Source: Thiothrix fructosivorans (lineage in GTDB: Bacteria; Pseudomonadota; Gammaproteobacteria; Thiotrichales; Thiotrichaceae). Taken from it: 64,000 bases of DNA. Made by a program: the position numbers and the translations under genes. The DNA lies in assembly GCF_017349355.1 (NCBI RefSeq), contig NZ_JAFMPM010000008.1:1116001-1180000 (forward strand), written 5' to 3'. Positions 43,398 through 55,628 of this stretch are shown here, one piece after another (the stretch's first letter is position 1; every line of letters begins with the position of its first letter). A model generated the notes under the pieces. It did not search any database and had not been told where the DNA came from. It was given only the letters and a program-made list of their open reading frames with translations.

Positions 43398-45437
43398 ATG
43401 GAGCATGAACTATTACGCAACATTTTATTATTGTTGGTCATGTCCGTGGGCGGTGTCGCTGCATTTCGTACCCTGCATTTACCGCCTATCTTGGGCTATT
43501 TGTTGGTGGGGGCGTTAGCGGGCACGCATGGGCTGGAATTTATTCATGAGCCGAAAAGGCTGGATTTCATGGGTGAAGTCGGCATGGTCTTTTTGCTATT
43601 TGCGATTGGACTAGAGTTTTCTGTGAAGCAATTCATGGCAATGCGCAACACCATTATGGGCTTGGGTGGTATGCAGGTGGTGATCTCGACGCTATCCGGC
43701 ATGGTGATACTGTCGTATTTTGGTGCATCTTGGCAAAGTGCTTTAGTGGCTGGTGGGGCGATGGCGATGTCTTCCACGGCGATTGTGGTCAAGCAATTGA
43801 ATGATCAGGCTGAAATGCGTTCTCCTCACGGTCAAGCCGCATTAGGTATTTTGTTGTTTCAGGATATAGCGGTTGTGCCGTTTTTAGTCATTATTCCCTT
43901 GTTAGCGCTTGGCGATAGCGGAGGCGGACGTAGCCTAAGTGAATTATTATTGACGGCTTCTTATTACGCGGCGTTGTTATTTGCGACGTTGTTGGTTGGG
44001 CATTATACCTTGCGCCCGTTATTCCAATACATTTCCCGTGCGGAATCTCTTGAACTGTTCAATATTACGGTATTGTTGGTCGCGCTTACAGCGGCGTGGA
44101 TTACGTTTTCATTGGGGTTGTCGATGGCGTTAGGTGCATTCCTTGCGGGGATGTTGCTGAGTGAAACGGAATACAAGCACCAGATTGAAAGTGAAATTCG
44201 CCCGTTTCGCGATATTTTGATGGGGATTTTCTTTATCACTGTCGGCATGAAATTGGACATGGCGTTGTTGTCGTCCCTCTGGTTGCCGGTACTGTTGTTG
44301 GTAGTGGGGTTGACCGTTGGCAAGGGGTTCTTGATTGCGCTATTGGCGCGGATGTTTACGAGCAGTAATAGCTCTTCGTTGCGTACTGGGTTAGTGTTAG
44401 GGCAGGGGGGGGAGTTTGGTTTTGCTTTACTGGCATTGGCATTGGACAACGATGTGATGCTTGAACATGAATCCCAGACAACATTGGCGGCGATTGTGAT
44501 CAGTATGGCGATTTCACCGCTGATTATTCGCTACAATGAAAAGATTACCACGGTGCTGTTGGGCGATACCTACGCAAAACAACAATTTAAGGAGGCGGCA
44601 GAGGTCAGCGTTGCCGTCAAAGAAATCGAGGATCATGTTATTCTGTGCGGGTATCGCCGCATGGGTCAGAATATTGCGCGTTTTTTGCAGGAACAAGGTG
44701 TGCCGTATATTGCGCTCGACCTTGACCCCGGTATCGTGGAAAAAACCTGGGAAGCGGGTGATCCCGTGCATTATGCGGATGCAACCCGCCCTGAGATTCT
44801 GCTAGCGGCAGGCTTGCAACGGGCGCGGATGGTGGTGATTACCGTGGTGGATATTGAAGTGGCGAAGCGTGTGGTGGAAGCGGTGCGCTTAAAACGTGCC
44901 GATATTCCGGTGTTGGTGCGTACCCGTGATGAGCGTCATTTGCAGGCATTGGTGCGTTTAGGTGCAACCAGCGTGCTCCCCGAATCGCTGGAGGCTACTT
45001 TGATGATTACCCAGCGTATTGTTGAGCAATTGGGCTTCAGCCCTGATGAAGTATTTGAGATGACGGAAAAAATTCGTCGGGATAGTTACCGTGCCTTGCA
45101 TAGCTATTACCACGGCGCTCAAGATAAGCCTGAGCAAAGTAATAAAGCGGCAACATTTTTGCATACCTTTACCTTGCATGAGCATGATTACAGCGTAGGC
45201 AAGCGCATTTCTGCGTTAGGGTTAGAGCGTTTTACGGTGCATATCAAGGCGTTGCGTCGAGGTGAGATTCGCGGTGAGCAGCCGTCACCGGAGATATTCT
45301 TGCAAAGCGGGGATGTGTTGGTGTTGGAAAGTGGTAAAGCAGATGGTTTTAAGGATGTAGAGAATGTGTTGCGCACGGGTGGTAAACTAGCGAAAACGCA
45401 GCTAGTGAGTCAGACTGTTGCGCCAGACGTGCGTTGA
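43398..45437 (+). CDS. Monovalent cation:proton antiporter (CPA2, KefB/YbaL-like)
   Basis: A 679-residue antiporter. Twelve to thirteen helices span residues 1-385, with the CPA2 core GYLLVGALAGTHGL and QDIAVVPFLVIIPLL. A TrkA-N NAD-binding domain follows (HVILCGYRRMGQNIARFL, about 420-535), then a TrkA-C domain (about 590-665, ending at VLRTGGK). It exchanges K+ or Na+ for H+ and is gated by nucleotide. It precedes dsbB by 47 bases and may be cotranscribed. Confidence 0.9.
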   Translation: MEHELLRNILLLLVMSVGGVAAFRTLHLPPILGYLLVGALAGTHGLEFIHEPKRLDFMGEVGMVFLLFAIGLEFSVKQFMAMRNTIMGLGGMQVVISTLSGMVILSYFGASWQSALVAGGAMAMSSTAIVVKQLNDQAEMRSPHGQAALGILLFQDIAVVPFLVIIPLLALGDSGGGRSLSELLLTASYYAALLFATLLVGHYTLRPLFQYISRAESLELFNITVLLVALTAAWITFSLGLSMALGAFLAGMLLSETEYKHQIESEIRPFRDILMGIFFITVGMKLDMALLSSLWLPVLLLVVGLTVGKGFLIALLARMFTSSNSSSLRTGLVLGQGGEFGFALLALALDNDVMLEHESQTTLAAIVISMAISPLIIRYNEKITTVLLGDTYAKQQFKEAAEVSVAVKEIEDHVILCGYRRMGQNIARFLQEQGVPYIALDLDPGIVEKTWEAGDPVHYADATRPEILLAAGLQRARMVVITVVDIEVAKRVVEAVRLKRADIPVLVRTRDERHLQALVRLGATSVLPESLEATLMITQRIVEQLGFSPDEVFEMTEKIRRDSYRALHSYYHGAQDKPEQSNKAATFLHTFTLHEHDYSVGKRISALGLERFTVHIKALRRGEIRGEQPSPEIFLQSGDVLVLESGKADGFKDVENVLRTGGKLAKTQLVSQTVAPDVR

Positions 45438-45484
45438 TATGGATATGACAATAATTTTTGATGTTTTGGAGGGAGTCCGAACCG

Positions 45485-46008
45485 ATGAATAAGCGTCCTC
45501 ACTACTTATTTGTATGCCTGTTTAGTGTCGCCTTGTTGGGGGCAGCCCTGTTCGTGCAGTTGGTGATGGGGCTAGAACCTTGCCCACTGTGCATTTTGCA
45601 ACGCATGGCGCTGATCACCATCGGTGTAGTGGGACTGGTAGCCTTTTTGCATAACCCTGCGTGGCTTGGCGATAAAGTATACGGACTGCTCTTGATGCTG
45701 GGGGCTTATGCAGTGCTGGGATTGCCATTCGTCAGGTGTGGTTGTTGAGTTTGCCTGCGGAAGAGGCGGCATCTTGTGGGCCGGGTCTCGAAATCTGGTT
45801 GGATCGTTTTATTACCTATTTACCGCAAGGGCAGGCAACGGAAGTATTGCTGCGTAGTGGGGCGAGTTGCACGGATGTTGCGTGGACACTGTTGGGCTTG
45901 AGTTTACCGCAATTAACCGCCCCTCTCTTTATTTTGGTGGCACTGTATTTGGTTTGGCTATTTTTTAAGCGAGCTAACAACCATAGCGGTACATTTTCAA
46001 TGCGATAA
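45485..46008 (+). pseudogene. dsbB: Disulfide bond formation protein DsbB, frameshifted
   Basis: The first frame (from ATG 45485, MNKRPHYLFV) gives helices 1-3 with the first redox pair CPLC in LEPCPLCILQR and then ends at FVRCGC. The second frame continues the DsbB sequence: IRQVWLLSLPAEEAASCGPGLE, then RSGASCTDVAWTLLGLSLP. Near 45724 one base is missing: TTGCCATT where TTGGCCATT would read G-L-A-I-R-Q-V-W. DsbB reoxidises DsbA with quinone. Apart from this single base the gene is intact, so it is a recent mutation or a sequence error. Confidence 0.85.
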
Positions 46009-46149
46009 AGGCTAGCGTCGCTTATCACCCTATATCCTAGATAATATACCGTTTATCAACGATTTCATTGGGTATATTTCATGCTGTGGTATTCTTTTAT
46101 TCAGGATGTGCGTTTAGTTAGATGGTTTCCATTAAGTTTAATATCAACT

Positions 46150-46497
46150 ACAACACATGCCGGTAGCCTAATGATTGGTCGATTCGCTTGGGGTTAGCAG
46201 TGGATAGCTGGGTTAGTAAAAAATTCTCACAACAGTGGGAAACTTTTTACGCAGCCTGATGTCCATGAGAAGTGCCGAGTTGTTTTAGATCACATTGGGG
46301 CTATTCACGACTTCTATGGAACGGATATAGGTGTCCGTATTGCAAGGAAGCACATCGGGTGGTATCTGGATTGAATCACCTCCGAGGCAAATGGTTAAAA
46401 AAGGATTTTTGCGGTCACAACTCCTGAAAAACAGTTGGCTGCGGTTCATGAAGTATTGTGTAGAATCGCACTAACAAATATTAAAAAGGTTGCATGA
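46150..46497 (+). pseudogene. dusB: tRNA-dihydrouridine synthase DusB, decayed 3' remnant
   Basis: No long frame is open, but translation from about 46155 gives recognisable DusB pieces. SLMIGRFAWG, a stop at 46195, then QWIAGLVKN and IGAIHDFYGTDIGVRIARKHIGWYLD follow in one frame, ending at a stop at 46372. TPEKQLAAVHEVL follows in another frame to a stop at 46495. The expected MIGRAAQGRPWI and RIARKHxxWY blocks of DusB are clearly matched. The 5' part of the gene (46009-46150) is unrecognisable. It lies where dusB stands in the conserved dusB-fis operon. Confidence 0.75.
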
Positions 46498-46500
46498 ATT

Positions 46501-46758
46501 ATGACGAATACATCTTCTCGTGTCGGTTTGGACGCTTCTTTGTCTGAAACGGTTGCTCGTACTTTACAAGATTATCTGGATACGCTGGGTGATCACGAAG
46601 CATCAAATATCTATCGTTTGGTGCTGGATGAAGTGGAACGCCCAATGCTGGAAATCATGATGCGTTATACGCACAGTAACCAGTCAAAGGCCGCACAGTG
46701 CATGGGTATTAACCGTGCGACATTGCGCACTAAGCTGAAGCGTCATAACTTGCTCTAA
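46501..46758 (+). CDS. fis: DNA-binding protein Fis
   Basis: An 85-residue nucleoid protein. The N-terminal dimerisation helices (LSETVARTLQDYLDTLGD) precede the C-terminal helix-turn-helix (SNQSKAAQCMGINRATLRTKLKRHNLL), the Fis signature. It is slightly shorter than E. coli Fis (98). Fis bends DNA and activates rRNA and tRNA promoters. Its ATG is 3 bases after the end of the decayed dusB frame, so transcription still likely comes through that leader; AAAAAGG at 46483 may serve as its ribosome-binding region. Confidence 0.93.
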   Translation: MTNTSSRVGLDASLSETVARTLQDYLDTLGDHEASNIYRLVLDEVERPMLEIMMRYTHSNQSKAAQCMGINRATLRTKLKRHNLL

Positions 46759-46777
46759 TTGATTAGCAAGACATGAC

Positions 46778-46814
46778 AAAAGGGGATAGTTAACGTATTA
46801 ACTATCCCCTTTAT
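46778..46814. terminator. Bidirectional terminator between fis and the HhH gene
   Basis: AAAGGGGATAGTTAA / TTAACTATCCCCTTT with a 4-base loop, flanked by A and T tracts on both sides; it can serve both converging genes. Confidence 0.85.
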
Positions 46815-46829
46815 TAAATTTATCAAAAA

Positions 46830-47357
46830 TTAATTTTTCAAGGTTGCTTGGTACACTTTTAAGCCATCCCAATCTTGTTCACTTGCCAAATTTGCTTGCT
46901 TAGCCCAGCTTTCTGCTGAGGCTTTACTGTAGCGAATCCCACTCGATGCTAGGCGTTCAGCCACTGTTTCCACACTTAATTCTGCTAATTGTGTGTAATG
47001 CTTAATGCCTGCATTATTCATGGCTTCCGCCAATTTAGGCCCTATCCCACTTAACTTGGTTAAATCGTCTTTTTCAGCGCTGCTTGGTTCTGGCGCGGTT
47101 ACTGTCTCCGTTACTGTTGGGGCTTCCACAACTGGCGGAACAATGGCAGCAATTGGGGGGGCTACTTTGGTCGCATCCAATGCAGCTTGCAACTCACGAT
47201 TTTGTTGCTGCAAGTTAGCATTTTCTTTACGACTGGCTTGTAAGGCTGCTTCGACTTTCTTCTTGGGGTTAGGGACAAATAAGCGGACAAAGATCCACTC
47301 GATGACCCAACCGACCAGTATTCCAAGAATAAATATGCCTGCTAGTTTAGACAACAT
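46830..47357 (-). CDS. Membrane-anchored helix-hairpin-helix protein
   Basis: A 175-residue protein: N-terminal transmembrane helix (AGIFILGILVGWVIEWIFV), a coiled coil (VEAALQASRKENANLQQQNR, residues about 35-62), an acidic Pro/Val-rich linker, and a C-terminal helix-hairpin-helix domain (LSGIGPKLAEAMNNAGIKHYTQLAELS). This C-terminal domain resembles the DUF4332/NuoE-associated type found in many envelope or redox proteins. It probably binds nucleic acid or acts as a protein adaptor; the role is unknown. Confidence 0.7.
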   Translation of the reverse strand: MLSKLAGIFILGILVGWVIEWIFVRLFVPNPKKKVEAALQASRKENANLQQQNRELQAALDATKVAPPIAAIVPPVVEAPTVTETVTAPEPSSAEKDDLTKLSGIGPKLAEAMNNAGIKHYTQLAELSVETVAERLASSGIRYSKASAESWAKQANLASEQDWDGLKVYQATLKN

Positions 47358-47520
47358 GGCTTAACTCCGTTGATTTAGCGTGTATTTAGTGCTTTTTTTT
47401 ACAAAATGGATTCTAAACAGATAATACGGCAGACAGAATACACCAAATGGTAGGGTTGAGCAGACAAACCTCCTCCCAGCTTGATCTATGGCAATGTAAT
47501 AATGGTTTTACCCGATTGCT

Positions 47521-48972
47521 ATGAGTGTCAGCCTTGCCATGCGGTTAATGATTGTTACGTTGTTTGTTACCTTGGTGTTACAAGGTTGTCAGGATGAACC
47601 CCTTAATACGACGATTTACATGCCGGAGAACGGTAGTTCGCTGGTGTTACGCTCTGAGCTGGATGCGGAGTTGGAGGGCTTGATTCAGCGTTATGGGTTA
47701 ACTGGTGATCCCTTACGTGGTAAAAACTTGCCCTCCATCGACGCTCCGTTGGCACAATTAGGTCTAAAACTATTCTTTAATAAAGCCTTATCGGGTGATA
47801 AAGATGTCGCGTGCGTAACGTGTCATCACCCCTTGTTAGGCGGTGGCGATAATCTTTCCTTGTCGATTGGTGTGGGGGCTGAGAACCCTGATGTGCTGGG
47901 GCATAAGCGCTTGTTAAAAGACAGTTTGACGCTCGGTGTACCACGTAATGCGCCGACAACGTTCAATAGCGGCTTGTGGCAACAGTTTATGTTTCATGAT
48001 GGGCGAGTGGCACAAGTTGCGGGGGGCATTACCACGCCGGATGTGCCATACCCACAACCCGATGCTCAGGCAGGTCATAACCTTGTGCACGCGCAAGCCC
48101 GTTTTCCCGTGACTTCTTCCCATGAGATGCGTGGCAATCTGTTTGATAGGGGCGGCACCACCCAAACGTGTCGTGATCGTTTAGCAGAACGCTTGCGGGA
48201 AGAACCCAATTGGTTGTCGTTGTTTCGTGCTGCGTTTGCGCAAGCCGATGCTGCCGCCGAAACAGTGATGACCGAACAAAACATCGCATTTGCACTGGGG
48301 GAATACGAGCGTTCGCAAGTGTTTGTGAATCATGCGTGGAAGCAATACGTGCAAGGGGATTTAACCGCACTGAGCAGTTCCGCGAAACACGGTGCATTGC
48401 TCTTTTTTCGGGAACGCTCCGAAGGGGGCTATGCGTGTGCCGCATGTCATCGTGGGGATTTCTTTACCGATGAGCAGTTTCGCAATGTGTTGATGCCGCC
48501 GATTGGTCCCGGCAAAGGGGGCGTAGACAATCTTTCTCAACAAGATTACGGGCGGTGGTTGGTGACGCAAGACCCTGCCGATAAATTCCGCTTCCGCACA
48601 CCGAGCTTGTTAAACGTGGCGGTGACGGGGCCGTGGGGGCATAACGGTGCGTATACCACGCTTGAGGGTGTGGTGAAACACATGCTGAACCCGTTTCAAG
48701 CGGCGCTAAGTTATGACAGTGCGCAATTGCAGCAGACTCACATTCCACACATGCATTTACAGGAAAATTTACGTGAAATGCTCGCCAGCAATACGGATAT
48801 GGCGGGGCAAGCCTATCGTGAAGAAGACGTGGGGTATTTAGTCGATTTCCTGCAAACCTTAACTGACCCGTGTGTGACGCGCTCTGAGTGTATGAGTCGT
48901 TGGTTGCCGTCAAAAGATTCTGACGAGCAGAATCCATTGACGTTACAGCTAGATGCGCGGTTTGAACCTTAG
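47521..48972 (+). CDS. Diheme cytochrome c peroxidase/MauG family lipoprotein
   Basis: A 483-residue exported protein with lipobox LQGC at residues 20-23. Two c-type heme sites are visible: [14 protein letters not shown] (about residue 100) and [17 protein letters not shown] (about 307). The conserved [22 protein letters not shown] follows. This is the cytochrome c peroxidase/MauG layout; it acts in the periplasm on peroxide or oxidises a protein partner. The long proximal segment ([19 protein letters not shown]) is typical of MauG-like paralogues. Converges with pyrE (4-base overlap). Confidence 0.87.
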   Translation: MSVSLAMRLMIVTLFVTLVLQGCQDEPLNTTIYMPENGSSLVLRSELDAELEGLIQRYGLTGDPLRGKNLPSIDAPLAQLGLKLFFNKALSGDKDVACVTCHHPLLGGGDNLSLSIGVGAENPDVLGHKRLLKDSLTLGVPRNAPTTFNSGLWQQFMFHDGRVAQVAGGITTPDVPYPQPDAQAGHNLVHAQARFPVTSSHEMRGNLFDRGGTTQTCRDRLAERLREEPNWLSLFRAAFAQADAAAETVMTEQNIAFALGEYERSQVFVNHAWKQYVQGDLTALSSSAKHGALLFFRERSEGGYACAACHRGDFFTDEQFRNVLMPPIGPGKGGVDNLSQQDYGRWLVTQDPADKFRFRTPSLLNVAVTGPWGHNGAYTTLEGVVKHMLNPFQAALSYDSAQLQQTHIPHMHLQENLREMLASNTDMAGQAYREEDVGYLVDFLQTLTDPCVTRSECMSRWLPSKDSDEQNPLTLQLDARFEP

Positions 48973-49610
48973 ATGCCGTACTGCGTGCGGTAAGCCTGAA
49001 CGTTGCTCAATAGTGCGGCATCGTGCAAATGACTGCCGACGTGATTGATGACTTCGTTCAACCCAACAATGCTAATGACGGATATACCGTATAAGGCTTC
49101 GACTTCTTGTACAGCGGATTGTGTGCCGGTGCCGCGTTCTTGACGGTCGAGCGAAATAGCGACACTAGCGAGGGTTGCGCCGTGCGCTGCAACAATATTT
49201 GCCGATTCGCGAATCGCCGTGCCTGCGGTCATCACATCATCAATGACCAGTACGCGACCTTGCAACGGTGCGCCCACAATCGTACCGCCTTCGCCATGAT
49301 CTTTGGCTTCTTTGCGGTTGAACGCATACGGATAATCTTTGCCATGATGTTCATACAAGGCAATGGCGGTCGCGGCAGCCAAGGGAATGCCTTTGTAAGC
49401 TGGGCCAAACAGCATGTCAAATTGCACCCCAGAATCGACAATCGCTTGCGCGTAAAATTTACCTAAGCGCGATAGGGCAGAACCCGTTTGGAACAACCCC
49501 GCATTGAAAAAATACGGGCTGATACGCCCTGATTTCAGGGTGAATTCACCGAAACGTAACACGCCTTGCCCAATGGCAAAATCCAAAAAATCCTGTTGGT
49601 ATGTCTTCAT
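48969..49610 (-). CDS. pyrE: Orotate phosphoribosyltransferase
   Basis: A 213-residue enzyme of normal length that converts orotate and PRPP to OMP. The PRPP-binding motif is [33 protein letters not shown] and [17 protein letters not shown] form the catalytic loop. The start is typical ([18 protein letters not shown]). It follows psd by 9 bases on the same strand. Confidence 0.95.
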   Translation of the reverse strand: MKTYQQDFLDFAIGQGVLRFGEFTLKSGRISPYFFNAGLFQTGSALSRLGKFYAQAIVDSGVQFDMLFGPAYKGIPLAAATAIALYEHHGKDYPYAFNRKEAKDHGEGGTIVGAPLQGRVLVIDDVMTAGTAIRESANIVAAHGATLASVAISLDRQERGTGTQSAVQEVEALYGISVISIVGLNEVINHVGSHLHDAALLSNVQAYRTQYGI

Positions 49611-49619
49611 GAATCCTTC

Positions 49620-50474
49620 CTATGCTGATAAATCGGCTAATGCTTGTCCTACACACAGCGCTACATCGGCGCTCAGTGCCTTGTCCCACGGAATTTGTCC
49701 CTGCTCTAGCAGCAAGATCACGGTCGAACCCATGTTGAAACGCCCCATTTCCGCGCCTTTTTCCAAAGAAACATGGGGGAATACCTGACGTTTCACGCCC
49801 CAACCTTGTGGTGGGGTGACTAAGCCATCCCAAACCGTTTCGATTGCCGCAACGTTAATCGCGCCGACCAGCACCATCGCCAGTTTGCCGAATTCGGTAT
49901 CAAATAGTGCGACCACGCGTTCATTGCGGGCAAACAAACGGGGAATAGAACGGGCGGTATGCCCTGCGACACTAAACAATCGCCCCGGCACATACACTTG
50001 CTCTGTCAATGTACCCATCAGCGGCATGTGGATGCGGTGATAATCGCGAGGTGATAGGTAAATCGTCATGAATTGCCCATTCATAAATGGGGCGGCGCGT
50101 TCCTCATCGTCACCCAGCAATTCCAATGCAGAATACTCATGCCCTTTGGCTTGGAAAATTCGCCCCGCTTCAATCTTACCCATTTGGCTAATACGTCCAT
50201 CCACCGGGCTAACCAAGACCTGTTCACCAGCAGCGATAGGGCGCAGCTCTGGTTTGAGGGGGCGGGTGAAAAAGGCATTGAACGTGGGGTAACAGGCAGG
50301 ATCAGGGTTGACGGCTTCAGCTAAATTGACCTTGAAAATGTTACTGAACAGTTGTATCGCATGGGGTACAAGGTTCGGGCATTGAATGCGTGTTAAGCGG
50401 AACACCAAGCGGGAAATGAAATGATGTGGCAGGATATAAAGAGGCCAAGATTTCAGCGCGTCGAGTAGAGTCAT
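49620..50474 (-). CDS. psd: Phosphatidylserine decarboxylase proenzyme
   Basis: A 284-residue type I enzyme that makes phosphatidylethanolamine. The autocleavage site is the Gly-Ser of FNMGSTVILLLEQ (family LGST), whose Ser becomes the pyruvoyl cofactor. SPVDGRISQMG and DYHRIHMPLMG carry the active-site Asp and His residues. It sits in the inner membrane and precedes pyrE. Confidence 0.95.
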   Translation of the reverse strand: MTLLDALKSWPLYILPHHFISRLVFRLTRIQCPNLVPHAIQLFSNIFKVNLAEAVNPDPACYPTFNAFFTRPLKPELRPIAAGEQVLVSPVDGRISQMGKIEAGRIFQAKGHEYSALELLGDDEERAAPFMNGQFMTIYLSPRDYHRIHMPLMGTLTEQVYVPGRLFSVAGHTARSIPRLFARNERVVALFDTEFGKLAMVLVGAINVAAIETVWDGLVTPPQGWGVKRQVFPHVSLEKGAEMGRFNMGSTVILLLEQGQIPWDKALSADVALCVGQALADLSA

Positions 50475-50537
50475 GCAAATTCACGTATTAGGGAATAAAG
50501 GCGCGATGATACGGTAAATTAGCCGAGAAGAAAGCAA

Positions 50538-50562
50538 AAAAGGCGTTCCGAAGAACGCCTTT
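50538..50562 (-). terminator. Terminator of the Gly/Asn-rich protein gene
   Basis: On the minus strand AAGGCGTTC-TTCG-GAACGCC followed by TTTTTTGC; a UUCG-loop hairpin 24 bases after the stop. Confidence 0.88.
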
Positions 50563-50585
50563 TCGCAAACTGTGATGCTTGCTTA

Positions 50586-51020
50586 TTATTGCGCAGTCGT
50601 TGGCGCAGTTTGTGGCGTTACCGGTGCAGCCATCATGATTGGAGCGCCGTCTTTAGCCGTTTGGGTGTAACCCGATGCGTTGTTAGCGGTGTTGCCGTAG
50701 CCATAGCCGTTACCTGCGGTATACCAGTCGCCATTGCCTTTACCGTTAGCTGCCATGTCGGTGTTCATATTGGTTTTGCCTTTACCTTTGAAAGTGATAG
50801 CAAAATCAACTTCACCGTCAGCGTCACCTTTACCACGACCCCAGCCATTCACATCACCCGCGCCATTGCCGTAACCGTTGCCGTTCGCAGCAGTAGAGCC
50901 AGTGCCGTTGCCTGTGCCGTTACCCGCCGCCGCACCGTTATCAAAGCCATCCATGAATTCAGCAGAAGCAGCACCGGATAAAGCGATCAGGGCAGCGAAA
51001 GCGATTGCTTGTAATTTCAT
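50586..51020 (-). CDS. Secreted Gly/Asn-rich protein, sulfur-globule-protein-like
   Basis: A 144-residue exported protein: Sec signal KLQAIAFAALIALSGAASA, then a low-complexity mature part with repeated GNG, NGYGNG and NGTGNG units. A short middle segment DFAITFKGKGKTNMNTD is not repetitive. The C-terminus is Ala/Pro/Thr-rich. Small Gly/Asn/Tyr-rich exported proteins coat periplasmic sulfur globules in Allochromatium and relatives, which fits this organism type, but the assignment rests on composition only. AGGAGA precedes the ATG, and the gene has its own terminator, suggesting high expression as a single unit. Confidence 0.5.
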   Translation of the reverse strand: MKLQAIAFAALIALSGAASAEFMDGFDNGAAAGNGTGNGTGSTAANGNGYGNGAGDVNGWGRGKGDADGEVDFAITFKGKGKTNMNTDMAANGKGNGDWYTAGNGYGYGNTANNASGYTQTAKDGAPIMMAAPVTPQTAPTTAQ

Positions 51021-51138
51021 AATGTTATCTCCTAGCGTTAGTGTGTGAAGAATCTTGAATATGTGAATATCATAATATTAGAGTTTTCTAATGTAAAGGG
51101 CTTTACATCCGATTTTTACACTTTTTTTGCAAATGTAA

Positions 51139-51163
51139 AAAAGCCCCAGTAGGCGGGGCTTCT
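51139..51163 (-). terminator. Terminator of the murA-his operon
   Basis: On the minus strand AAGCCCC-GCCTACT-GGGGCTT followed by TTTTTAC, 24 bases after the hisD stop. Confidence 0.88.
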
Positions 51164-51186
51164 TCAATGCGGTTAGGATAGAAATC

Positions 51187-52488
51187 TTAGTCTTTAATCC
51201 GATACTCCGCCGACCGTGCATGGGCGATCAGCCCTTCGCCGCGTGCCAATACCGAGGCAATCTTACCCAACGTTGAAGCACCGTCTGCCGAACAATCAAT
51301 CAGCGACGAGCGTTTCTGGAAATCATACACCCCCAGCGGGCTAGAGAAACGGGCGGTACGTGAAGTCGGCAATACGTGGTTCGGGCCTGCACAATAGTCG
51401 CCCACCGCTTCCGCCGTGTAACGTCCCATGAAAATCGCGCCTGCATGACGAATTTGCGTCGCCATGTCACGCGGATTTTCCACGGAAAGCTCCAAGTGTT
51501 CGGGGGCGATGTAGTTGGCAACTTTCACTGCTTCTGCCATATCTTGCACATGAATCAGCACACCACGGCTTTGCAGCGAAGTGGAAATGATGGTTTTGCG
51601 CGGCATTTCTTCCACCAGACGGTTGATGCTGGCTTTCACTTGTTCGATGAAATCCGCATCGGGGCAGACCAGAATGGATTGTGCGTCTTCGTCGTGTTCT
51701 GCTTGCGAGAACAGATCCATCGCAATCCAATCTGGGTTGGTCTTGCCGTCGCAGATGACGAGAATTTCAGATGGGCCTGCAATCATGTCGATACCGACCG
51801 TGCCGTATACCATGCGCTTGGCAGTTGCTACGTAGATATTGCCGGGGCCAACGACCTTATCCACTTGCGGAACGGTTGCTGTGCCGTAAGCCAAAGCGGC
51901 TACCGCTTGTGCGCCGCCGATGGCAAACACGCGATCAACGTTGGAAATAGCGGCCGCTGCCAGTACCAGTTCGTTCACCTCACCATCGGGCGTGGGTACG
52001 ACCATGATCAATTCCGGTACACCCGCCACTTTAGCAGGCACGGCATTCATCAGCACGGAAGAAGGGTAAGCCGCTTTGCCACCGGGGACGTATAAACCAA
52101 CCCGATCCAACGCAGTGACTTGTTGCCCCAGCAAGGTGCCGTCGGCTTCGGTATAGCTCCACGAATCCATGATTTGGCGTTGCGCATAGGATTTGAGGCG
52201 AGCCGCCGCTTGTTCTAAGGCAATACGCTGTTCAGGCGTGATCTTGGTCAGCGCTTCTTGCAAACGAGCGGCTGGAATCTCCAATTCAGCCATACTGCCG
52301 ACGCTCATGCGGTCGAAACGGTTGGTGTATTCGACCACGGCGGCATCGCCATGTTTGCGCACATCTTTGAGGATGCCGTTGACGGTATTGAATACCGCGT
52401 CATCGGAGACGCTTTCCCACGCTAGTAAGTCTTGCAGTTTTGACCAGAAATCGCTGTCGTTGGTGTTTAATTCAGTAATGTTAAGCAT
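51187..52488 (-). CDS. hisD: Histidinol dehydrogenase
   Basis: A 433-residue enzyme catalysing the last two steps of histidine synthesis (histidinol to histidine, NAD+, Zn2+). Family signatures are visible: [42 protein letters not shown] and [14 protein letters not shown] (Gln/His zinc and catalytic residues), with [10 protein letters not shown] near the C-terminus. It is the last gene of the murA operon, 9 bases after the DAHP synthase gene. Confidence 0.96.
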   Translation of the reverse strand: MLNITELNTNDSDFWSKLQDLLAWESVSDDAVFNTVNGILKDVRKHGDAAVVEYTNRFDRMSVGSMAELEIPAARLQEALTKITPEQRIALEQAAARLKSYAQRQIMDSWSYTEADGTLLGQQVTALDRVGLYVPGGKAAYPSSVLMNAVPAKVAGVPELIMVVPTPDGEVNELVLAAAAISNVDRVFAIGGAQAVAALAYGTATVPQVDKVVGPGNIYVATAKRMVYGTVGIDMIAGPSEILVICDGKTNPDWIAMDLFSQAEHDEDAQSILVCPDADFIEQVKASINRLVEEMPRKTIISTSLQSRGVLIHVQDMAEAVKVANYIAPEHLELSVENPRDMATQIRHAGAIFMGRYTAEAVGDYCAGPNHVLPTSRTARFSSPLGVYDFQKRSSLIDCSADGASTLGKIASVLARGEGLIAHARSAEYRIKD

Positions 52489-52497
52489 GTTTAACTC

Positions 52498-55491
<2,994 letters not shown>

Positions 55492-55628
55492 TCAGCAAAA
55501 GGATGGAATAATAGCGAAAAGGGAACTTAAAGAACATATTGGTTTTCCAAGCATAACAAATTGGGGAATAAGGCAGCGATAGCGCGAGGCTCGACTGCTG
55601 GTTACGATAACATGGGGTTTACTTAATC

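Noticed and set aside
45458-45748. Independent 96-residue DsbB-like protein
   Set aside because: The downstream frame continues the same family precisely; a one-base frameshift explains both.
51376-52095. 239-codon plus-strand frame opposite hisD
   Set aside because: Antisense to a highly conserved enzyme, no ribosome-binding site or domain.
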